From the NCBI GenBank assembly GCA_964636345.1, contig CAZWRL010000038.1, positions 1 through 5,071 of the forward strand: 5,071 nt of DNA, given 5' to 3'. This DNA is from JBBTXJ01 sp964636345. Its GTDB lineage: Bacteria; Patescibacteriota; Patescibacteriia; Magasanikbacterales; JBBTXJ01. Positions 1 through 5,071 of this stretch are shown in pieces (position 1 is the stretch's first letter; each line of letters opens with the position of its first letter). The position numbers and the translations under genes were made by a program. The notes beneath the pieces are model-generated. The model worked only from the letters and a program-made list of their open reading frames with translations, made no database searches and was not told the origin of the DNA.

Positions 1-969
1 GCCGAGGAGTCCAAACGCGCCAATGCCGCCCAACAATGAAAGAAATATGATGAGCGAATGAATGCGTAGGTGCTTTTGAAGCAGGATGGGTTTTAAGAGG
101 TTATCAATAAGCGCGGCCAAGAGGTACGTAATAATGGCAAATGTGATACCAATGCCCCAACTCACGGTAAAACCAAGATATGCCATCGCAGGCAGGATGA
201 TGAGTAGTGGCCCTACCGCCGGAATGAGCGCCAAAAGCGCGGTTGCAAGCCCAATGAGGAGTCCGTTTGAGAGTCCAAAGATCGGGAACGCAACGCCCAG
301 CACCATGCCCTGCAGTACCGCAATGGTGAGGTTCCCAAAGACAATGGCGTCTACCACCTCTTTGAACCGCGTGGTAAGCCGATCAACCAAGTGATCCGCA
401 ATGTACGGACTGTTCCGTAAATAGAGGATCAGTTTTTCGCCATCGCGCAGGAAGAAAAAGAGCGAGATCAGGAAAATGACGAGGCCAACCACGAAATGCG
501 CCACACCGGCGGCGAGCGTTCCAGCGCCCTGCAGTAACTTGGTGCCAATTTGTTTCACCGCGGTTCCCACGGCCTGCAGAATTTTTTCAAGATCAATGGA
601 CGCCGTGAATTCCGAGGCCTGAATTTTTTCTTTGAGCGCGAGCAGGTCCTCACGCGTATTGATGTCTTGCAGATTTTCTTCCGTCACATACTGTCGCGCC
701 CAGAGCACGACATCAACAACTTCTTTGGTGACCAGTCCAATGAAAACCGAGAGTGGCACGCCAATAATAATTACGATGCCTATGGTTGCGATGAATGCAG
801 AAAGGGTGCTTTTGTTTTTAAGTTTTACATTGAGCCAGCGATACACTGGATATCCCAGAACTGCTACGACCGCCGCGAGTACGAGCGGCGTGAGGTATGG
901 CCAGAGAATAAAAACAAAGAGAGCGCCGGCGGCTACGAGGAGGATATTGAGCGCGATGTGTTTGTGCAT
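1..969 (-). CDS. AI-2E family transporter (membrane permease), C-terminus cut by window edge
   Basis: The reading frame is open from ATG at 969 to the window edge: 323 codons, with perhaps a few tens of residues missing from a family usually about 340-370 long. The protein is an integral membrane protein. Hydrophobic segments lie at about residues 6-23, 26-42, 57-80, 152-174, 206-228, 231-250, 254-284 and 304-323, with a polar soluble loop at about 85-150, the usual AI-2E layout. Family motifs seen are F-L-R-D-G (173-177), LQG (219-221), IPAVGP (249-254), DNLLKP (289-294) and the H-x-L...FLSLLGG...FGLLG block (304-323). Family members have been linked to autoinducer-2 export or cation/proton antiport; the substrate here cannot be told. 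An in-frame TGA just upstream makes 969 the only good ATG. There is no free Shine-Dalgarno; an AGGA lies 12 bases upstream inside a repeat hairpin. It is probably the last known gene of an rpiB-rpe transcript. Confidence 0.9.
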   Translation of the reverse strand, partial: MHKHIALNILLVAAGALFVFILWPYLTPLVLAAVVAVLGYPVYRWLNVKLKNKSTLSAFIATIGIVIIIGVPLSVFIGLVTKEVVDVVLWARQYVTEENLQDINTREDLLALKEKIQASEFTASIDLEKILQAVGTAVKQIGTKLLQGAGTLAAGVAHFVVGLVIFLISLFFFLRDGEKLILYLRNSPYIADHLVDRLTTRFKEVVDAIVFGNLTIAVLQGMVLGVAFPIFGLSNGLLIGLATALLALIPAVGPLLIILPAMAYLGFTVSWGIGITFAIITYLLAALIDNLLKPILLQKHLRIHSLIIFLSLLGGIGAFGLLG

Positions 970-977
970 ATACTTTT

Positions 978-1060
978 GTCATCCTGAACTTGTTTCAGGA
1001 TCTAACCCCGAAATAAATTCAGGACAATTTTTGGAGATGCTGAAATAAATTCAGCATGAC
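978..1060. repeat. Palindromic repeat element A (two inverted GTCAT stem-loop units)
   Basis: This 83-bp element fills almost the whole rpe/AI-2E gap. It starts with GTCAT (978-982) and ends with ATGAC (1056-1060). The left unit (978-1003) has an 8-bp perfect stem, ATCCTGAA (981-988) with TTCAGGAT (994-1001), and loop CTTGT. The right unit (1035-1060, inverted) has ATGCTGAA (1037-1044) with TTCAGCAT (1050-1057) and a 5-base loop. Read in the same direction, the 26-bp units match at 22 positions. The two stem differences are a compensatory C-G to G-C swap and the other two fall in the loop. A 13-bp direct repeat, GAAATAAATTCAG, occurs at 1010-1022 and 1042-1054. The element touches the rpe stop codon with no spacer. 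Neither hairpin has a following U-run, so it does not look like a standard terminator. It shares its plan with the element at 4225-4300. Confidence 0.85.
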
Positions 1061-1705
1061 TTATAGTAATTTTTGTAAATTAAGAAATGCTGCCCTCGGA
1101 TCATCCGCGCCAAAAATTGCCGAGGCAACGCAGAGCACGTCCACGCCCGTTGCCTTGAGCGCCGGGATGGTTCCCGCGTTTACTCCACCGTCTACCGCAA
1201 CCAGGATATTGGGATGCGCTGCCTTGAATGCGCGAATTTTTTTTAACGCCGCCGGCTGAAATGACTGGCCACTTTGGCCGGGGTTCACCCCAAGAAATAA
1301 CGCGGTGTTTATTTTTTCTACAAATGGTTCCAGGGTGGCCACGCCCGTTTCCGGATTCACAGCAAGTCCGGTCTCCCACCCGTAGAATGCGATACTCCCC
1401 AAAAGATCGTGCGCGTCATTCTCCCGTCCACTAAATGGTTCAACATGAAATATGGCGCGCGTTACATTTTTGATAGGACTCCAGAGTGTCAGATATTTTT
1501 CAACGTCGGCAACCATGAGATGCAACTCATAGTGAAGCGGCGTTTGGAGTTTTTTAATCACCTCGGGGTCAGCCCATGACGAAAATGGGACGCAGGTGTT
1601 ATCTAGCACGTCAATTTGCACTGTATCCGTAAATGATTCCGCGGCGCGCAGGCGCGTTTCAAATTCTTCTTGCGTTTGGGCGAGGATTGCTGGGATGATG
1701 TTCAT
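1061..1705 (-). CDS. rpe: Ribulose-phosphate 3-epimerase
   Basis: This gene encodes a 214-residue (alpha/beta)8-barrel enzyme, close to the family norm of about 215-225, that interconverts D-ribulose-5-P and D-xylulose-5-P in the cytosolic pentose-phosphate pathway. Visible motifs are the N-terminal IIPAIL strand (3-8, usually APSIL), QIDVLDN (30-36) with catalytic Asp32, LHLMV (61-65) with metal-ligand His62, FHVEP (86-90), the phosphate-loop LGVNPGQSGQSF (138-149) and VDGGVN (171-176) with catalytic/metal Asp172. An A-S-A-I-F segment (194-198) closes the phosphate site. The usual first metal ligand His before the catalytic Asp is Gln30, so metal binding may differ from textbook Rpe. Start 1705 is favoured by a strong Shine-Dalgarno and the canonical N-terminus. 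The ATG overlaps the rpiB stop as ATGA, implying translational coupling in one operon. Confidence 0.93.
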   Translation of the reverse strand: MNIIPAILAQTQEEFETRLRAAESFTDTVQIDVLDNTCVPFSSWADPEVIKKLQTPLHYELHLMVADVEKYLTLWSPIKNVTRAIFHVEPFSGRENDAHDLLGSIAFYGWETGLAVNPETGVATLEPFVEKINTALFLGVNPGQSGQSFQPAALKKIRAFKAAHPNILVAVDGGVNAGTIPALKATGVDVLCVASAIFGADDPRAAFLNLQKLL

Positions 1706-2178
1706 ACCATATTCTCCCCCTCTATCTTTTTAATTTTCTCCAATCGTCGTACATGTCGCTCTCCGCCGGAAAACGGCACTTCAAGCCATTTTCGGATAAT
1801 GGCTTTTGCGTAATCTTCAGTTAAAAGACGGCCGGCGAGGCAGAGCACGTTGGTATCCTCATCATTTTTCATAAACTCCGCGGCCTGTAGATTGAACCCA
1901 ATGCCCGCGCGGATACCCTTATATTTATTTAATGTAATGCAAATGCCAACGGCTGATCCGCAGAGCGCAATGCCCGGGTATCCGGTTTCTAACACGCGCT
2001 TGGCAAGCGCGGCGCCAAAATCCGGATAATCATCGTTCTCATCAAGCGCTAACGCACCCAGATCTTCCACCTCGTACGCCAATTCATTTTGCAGCATTTC
2101 TTTGATCTGCTCTTTCATCTTAAAACCGGCGTGATCGGTTGCCAGGATAATGTTTTTTGGTTCGGCTGTTTCTTCCAT
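1702..2178 (-). CDS. rpiB: Ribose-5-phosphate isomerase B (RpiB/LacAB family)
   Basis: This gene encodes a 158-residue RpiB-type isomerase (family usually about 140-155) that interconverts ribose-5-P and ribulose-5-P and supplies the substrate for the Rpe encoded next. Motifs in order: ATDHAGF (13-19) with the conserved Asp15-His16 of the sugar-phosphate pocket, DDYPDF (49-54), ALCGSAVGI (71-79) with Cys73 at the catalytic Cys position of E. coli RpiB, NKYKGIRAG (84-92), DTNVL (108-112) and GGERHVRR (138-145) with phosphate-binding Arg residues. Where E. coli has His99 (HNDTNVL), this protein reads D-E-D-T-N-V-L, so the ring-opening His is replaced by Asp106. About seven residues precede the usual family start. 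No Shine-Dalgarno lies upstream; an extended -10 sits 11 bases before the ATG, suggesting a nearly leaderless transcript. The stop overlaps the rpe start as ATGA. Confidence 0.94.
   Translation of the reverse strand: MEETAEPKNIILATDHAGFKMKEQIKEMLQNELAYEVEDLGALALDENDDYPDFGAALAKRVLETGYPGIALCGSAVGICITLNKYKGIRAGIGFNLQAAEFMKNDEDTNVLCLAGRLLTEDYAKAIIRKWLEVPFSGGERHVRRLEKIKKIEGENMV
1714..1720 (-). promoter_or_regulatory. Shine-Dalgarno site for rpe
   Basis: On the minus strand GGGGGAG lies 8 bases before the rpe ATG at 1705, inside the last codons of rpiB. It fixes the rpe start. It is the only clear ribosome binding site among the four genes, which suits an internal operon gene that cannot rely on a leaderless 5' end. 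Confidence 0.7.
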
Positions 2179-2189
2179 AGAATGAGATT

Positions 2190-2217
2190 AGTATATCAGC
2201 AAAACACGACTAGACAA
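2190..2217 (-). promoter_or_regulatory. Predicted sigma70-type promoter for rpiB-rpe
   Basis: Reading leftward, TTGTCT (2217-2212) is followed after 16 bases by TATACT (2195-2190), which is preceded by TGA to make an extended -10 (TGATATACT, 2198-2190). Transcription would start near 2183-2184, only about 5-6 bases before the rpiB ATG at 2178. The -35 box overlaps that of the divergent ileS promoter. This is a match to consensus by eye, with no experimental support. Confidence 0.5.
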
Positions 2218-2239
2218 AGCGGGTATTTTTAGATATGCT
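2211..2239 (+). promoter_or_regulatory. Predicted sigma70-type promoter for ileS
   Basis: TAGACA (2211-2216) is followed after 17 bases by TATGCT (2234-2239). The -10 box overlaps the upstream ATG at 2235, so the transcript would begin around 2245-2250, at or just before the second in-frame ATG (2250). If real, ileS starts at 2250 on a leaderless mRNA. No T-box leader (Stem I, T-box bulge or terminator) fits in the 56-bp gap, so tRNA-sensing control of this kind is absent. Confidence 0.4.
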
Positions 2240-5071
2240 CAAGTATTGTATGGACATTCCCAAGAAAGAACAAGAGATGCTTGCCTACTGGGATCAGATT
2301 AGCGCATTTCAAAAAAGTGTGGAAGGGCGGCCGAGAGATCGCCGTTTTGTGTTTTATGATGGGCCGCCATTTGCTACGGGCATGCCGCATTACGGCCATA
2401 TTGTGCCCGGCACCATGAAAGATGTAATGCCGCGGTATAAAACCATGCGCGGGTATCGCGTAGAACGACGCTTCGGCTGGGATTGTCACGGTTTGCCGGT
2501 TGAAAACTTAATTGAAAAAGAACTCGGCATCAAAGATCGCAAGGCGATAGAACAATTTGGCGTGGCGAAATTTAATGAAGCGTGTCGCGCTTCGGTCACG
2601 CGCTACGTGGATGAGTGGAAAAATATTATCCGCCGCACCGGCCGGTGGGTAGACATGAATAACGCGTACTTCACCATGGACCGCGCGTACATGGAGTCAA
2701 TCTGGTGGGTGTTTGGCGAACTCTATAAAAAGGACTTGTTGTATGAGGGCCGAAAACCCATGCATATTTGTCCGCGCTGTGAGACGCCGCTTTCTAATTT
2801 TGAGGTGGCGCTTGGCTATAAAGATATTACCGATCCGGCCATTACCGTGCGTTTTCGGTTGAAAGATCTACCTGAATCGCTTGCGCTTCTGGCCAACAAA
2901 CCCGTGTATCTTTTGGCATGGACCACCACGCCGTGGACTTTGCCGGGCAATATGTTTTTGGCCGCGCATCCGGCGCATGACTATGTCGCGGTTGACGCGG
3001 GGCATGAGGTGGTGATTGTGGCGCGCGCGCGGTTTGACGCGTATTTTGATCGGCAGGGCACGCAACGCCATCCGTATATTAAGGGAATAGAATTGGAAGG
3101 GTTGCGTTATGAGCCGCTGTTTCCGTATTTCAAAGATCGCACTGGCGCATTCCGGGTGGTTATGGCTGACTTTGTGACGCTGGAAGAAGGCACGGGCATT
3201 GTGCATATCGCGCCGGCCTTTGGTGAAGATGATCTTGCCATCGGTGAACGTGAAAAGGTAGATATCATTCAGCATGTAGGCATGGATGGAAAATTGAAAG
3301 ACGAGGTGACGGATTTTAAGGGGCGGTTTGTAAAAAGCGCGAACAAAGATATTGTTGGGTGGTTACAGGAACACGGGGTGCTGTTTGAAGAAAATACGGT
3401 CACGCACAGCTATCCGCATTGTTGGCGTTGCGATACGCCGCTTTTGAATTACGCCACGTCGTCGTGGTTTGTGCGTGTTACCGCGCTCAAAGAAAAATTA
3501 TTCGCGAACAATCAAAAAATTACCTGGATTCCGGAGCACATGCGTGATGGCCGTTTTGGAAAGTGGCTGGAGGGCGCGCGGGATTGGAGCATTTCGCGGA
3601 ATCGTTTTTGGGGTACGCCACTTCCGGTGTGGAAAGCGCCCGATGGCGAGGTGTTGGTTATAAGTTCATGCGCCGAACTTGAGGCATTATCCGGCAAAAA
3701 AATTTATGATCTGCATAAACACGTCGTGGACGCCGTTGAAATTCAAAAAAATGGAAAAACATACACCCGTATTTCCGATGTGCTGGATTGCTGGTTTGAA
3801 TCCGGCACGATGCCGTATGGGGAGGTGCACTACCCGTTTGAAAATAAAAAGGACTTTGATGAACATTTCCCCGCGGATTTTATCGCGGAAGGGCAAGATC
3901 AGACGCGCGGGTGGTTTTATACACTGCATGTTTTGGCGACCGCGCTTTTTGATCGGCCGGCCTTTACCACGGTGGTGGTGAATGGTTTGGTGATGGCGGA
4001 GGACGGAAAAAAAATGGCCAAGCGCTTGAAGAATTATCCGGAGGTTACGGAGGTGTTAGATAAATATGGCGCCGACGCGCTTCGGTTTTATCTCATGAAT
4101 TCACCGGTGACGCGCGCGGAGAATTTGAATTTTTCAGAAAAGGGCGTTGATGAGGTGTATAAGAAAGTTATTTTGATTGTTGAAAATGTGGTGGCGTTTT
4201 GGGAGATGTATGCGGAAGCTTCTCGTCATCCCCGCGAAAGCGGGGATCCAGTAAATTCGTTGGATCCCGGATCGTCGCCTGCGGCGGCATCCGGGATGAC
4301 AAGTGGTAATATCCTCGACCGCTGGATCACTGCCCGTCTTCACGAACTCATTCGCGATGTAACAAGCGCGTATGAAGCATACGATTTGCAAGGCGGCGCG
4401 CGGCCGGTTGTAGAATTTGCGAATGATCTTTCAACATGGTTTGTCCGCCGTTCGCGAGATCGGTTTAAAGAAGGAGGCGAGGCAAAACAGCAGGCGGTCG
4501 CAACGCTTGCATGGGTATTGCGTGAATTTTCAAAAGTAATCGCACCGCTTATGCCATTTTTGGCGGAGCGGGTATATCGGACGGTGGGCGGTGGAAAAGA
4601 ATCTGTTCATCTGGATGATTGGCCAATGGTGCAAGAAAATCTCATAGATCAAAAACTTTTGGATGCCATGCAAACCACGCGCAAGATTGTGGAACTTGGA
4701 CTTGCGGCGCGCATGGAAGCGGGCACGAAGGTTCGTCAGCCGCTTTCCGAGTTTCGTGTCACGGGCGCTGTGTTGGGCGAAGAATTTTTGGCGCTTATGC
4801 GCGATGAATTGAACATACAGATGGTTTCAAATGACGCGGCGCCGCTCCACGCTCCGTGGATTATGAAGCAAGAAGGAAATTTGATTGTCAGTTTAAATAC
4901 CGAAATGACTGATGAACTGCGGGAGCTTGGTTTTGTGCGAGAAATGGTTCGGCAAATCAATGATGCGCGGAAACAGGTCGGGCTTTCAATTCAGGATATC
5001 GTACCTCTATATATAGATGTGCCGGAGCGCGTACGAGCAATCGTTGAAAAGCATCGCGGTACGCTTGCGCG
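2235..5071 (+). CDS. ileS: Isoleucyl-tRNA synthetase, eukaryote/archaea-like type (IleS2), 3' end cut by window edge
   Basis: This class I synthetase charges tRNA-Ile in the cytosol; 945 codons are present and the C-terminus is missing. Numbering is from ATG 2235. Motifs: GPPFATG (43-49), the HIGH box as HYGH (52-55), RRFGWDCHGLPVE just after it, CPRC (179-182) and CWRC (396-399) as a possible zinc site, and the CP1 editing domain with WTTTPWTLPGN (229-239) and GTGIVHIAPAFGEDD (319-333). Then come WSISRNRFWGTPLP (from 451), WFESGTMPYG (from 520), GQDQTRGWF (from 553) and the KMSKS loop as KMAKR (593-597). The anticodon-binding domain begins near LDRWI (694-698), with VRQPL at 833-837. GPPFATG, HYGH and GWDCHGLPVE match IleS2, the mupirocin-tolerant class. 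A palindromic element adds about 26 residues at 664-689. ATG 2250 is an alternative start, favoured if the promoter at 2211-2239 is right; neither ATG has a Shine-Dalgarno. Confidence 0.95.
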   Translation, partial: MLKYCMDIPKKEQEMLAYWDQISAFQKSVEGRPRDRRFVFYDGPPFATGMPHYGHIVPGTMKDVMPRYKTMRGYRVERRFGWDCHGLPVENLIEKELGIKDRKAIEQFGVAKFNEACRASVTRYVDEWKNIIRRTGRWVDMNNAYFTMDRAYMESIWWVFGELYKKDLLYEGRKPMHICPRCETPLSNFEVALGYKDITDPAITVRFRLKDLPESLALLANKPVYLLAWTTTPWTLPGNMFLAAHPAHDYVAVDAGHEVVIVARARFDAYFDRQGTQRHPYIKGIELEGLRYEPLFPYFKDRTGAFRVVMADFVTLEEGTGIVHIAPAFGEDDLAIGEREKVDIIQHVGMDGKLKDEVTDFKGRFVKSANKDIVGWLQEHGVLFEENTVTHSYPHCWRCDTPLLNYATSSWFVRVTALKEKLFANNQKITWIPEHMRDGRFGKWLEGARDWSISRNRFWGTPLPVWKAPDGEVLVISSCAELEALSGKKIYDLHKHVVDAVEIQKNGKTYTRISDVLDCWFESGTMPYGEVHYPFENKKDFDEHFPADFIAEGQDQTRGWFYTLHVLATALFDRPAFTTVVVNGLVMAEDGKKMAKRLKNYPEVTEVLDKYGADALRFYLMNSPVTRAENLNFSEKGVDEVYKKVILIVENVVAFWEMYAEASRHPRESGDPVNSLDPGSSPAAASGMTSGNILDRWITARLHELIRDVTSAYEAYDLQGGARPVVEFANDLSTWFVRRSRDRFKEGGEAKQQAVATLAWVLREFSKVIAPLMPFLAERVYRTVGGGKESVHLDDWPMVQENLIDQKLLDAMQTTRKIVELGLAARMEAGTKVRQPLSEFRVTGAVLGEEFLALMRDELNIQMVSNDAAPLHAPWIMKQEGNLIVSLNTEMTDELRELGFVREMVRQINDARKQVGLSIQDIVPLYIDVPERVRAIVEKHRGTLA
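4225..4300. repeat. Palindromic repeat element B inserted in frame within ileS
   Basis: This 76-bp element has 8-bp terminal inverted repeats, GTCATCCC (4225-4232) and GGGATGAC (4293-4300). The left unit has an 8-bp perfect stem ATCCCCGC/GCGGGGAT (4228-4235, 4240-4247) closed by a GAAA loop. The right unit (4261-4300, inverted) has a 9-bp perfect stem ATCCCGGAT/ATCCGGGAT (4264-4272, 4289-4297), extended by six further pairs including one G-U (4274-4279 with 4283-4288) with a one-base bulge at 4273. GGATCCA (4244-4250) and TGGATCC (4261-4267) form an internal inverted repeat around a 10-bp AT-rich spacer. In the ileS frame it encodes a stretch beginning SRHPRESGDP and ending SGMT; the opposite strand reads WIPAFAGMT. 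From memory, both peptides recur in repeat-derived ORFs of many bacteria. It shares its two-unit plan with element A. Confidence 0.88.

Noticed and set aside
550..1048. Two plus-strand open frames (550-987 and 632-1048)
   Set aside because: They lie antisense to the AI-2E gene, have no recognisable motifs, and the longer one ends in translated repeat sequence. They are shadows of the real gene.
978..1060. Rho-independent terminator after rpe
   Set aside because: Both hairpins are moderate in strength, and on the transcribed strand neither is followed by a run of U. The repeat-family explanation fits better, so read-through into the AI-2E gene is likely.
970..1060. Separate promoter for the AI-2E gene
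   Set aside because: The best match on the minus strand (TTGTCC, 17 bases, TAGATC) has a poor -10 box and lies inside the repeat. Not strong enough to report.
2868..3275. Minus-strand open frame of 135 codons
   Set aside because: It lies entirely opposite the ileS editing domain, whose conserved motifs are read on the plus strand. No independent support.
978..4300. CRISPR array
   Set aside because: The two palindromic elements are 3 kb apart, differ in stem sequence, and have no regular spacers or cas genes nearby.
4200..4320. Frameshift or pseudogene status of ileS caused by the repeat
   Set aside because: The frame was followed codon by codon from 2235 to 5069 without a stop, and motifs are intact on both sides of the element.
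4134..4391. Minus-strand open frame containing WIPAFAGMT
   Set aside because: It is antisense to ileS. Its recognisable peptide is simply the reverse translation of palindromic element B.

Overview
The window holds four protein genes and two related palindromic repeats. The gene set fits a Candidate Phyla Radiation (Patescibacteria/Parcubacteria-like) genome. The reasons are a eukaryote/archaea-type isoleucyl-tRNA synthetase, tightly packed short genes, sugar-phosphate enzymes with non-textbook active-site residues, and roughly balanced base composition. This assignment is an inference from protein style; no rRNA or marker phylogeny is available here.

Layout. Positions 1-969 (minus) carry an AI-2E family membrane protein that lacks its C-terminus because the window ends. 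Positions 978-1060 are a gene-free 83-bp palindromic repeat (element A). Positions 1061-1705 (minus) encode a ribulose-phosphate 3-epimerase (rpe), and 1702-2178 (minus) encode ribose-5-phosphate isomerase B (rpiB); the two overlap by ATGA. Positions 2179-2234 form a 56-bp divergent promoter region. From 2235 to the right edge (plus) runs ileS, truncated by the window end, with a second palindromic repeat (element B, 4225-4300) inside its coding sequence.

Gene logic. RpiB and Rpe interconvert ribose-5-P, ribulose-5-P and xylulose-5-P, the non-oxidative pentose-phosphate core that links glycolytic intermediates to nucleotide precursors. They form a translationally coupled pair, and the AI-2E gene probably follows in the same transcript after element A. 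IleS is transcribed the other way. The two promoters appear to lie back to back with overlapping -35 boxes, and both would give mRNAs with almost no leader.

The most interesting content is the pair of palindromic elements. Each consists of two inverted units of the form GTCAT + stem-loop + ATC(Y). One lies directly against the rpe stop codon. The other sits inside ileS with the reading frame intact, adding about 26 residues between the catalytic core and the anticodon-binding domain. This resembles the palindromic elements of Rickettsia and Wolbachia that insert in genes, and REP pairs mobilised by RAYT transposases.
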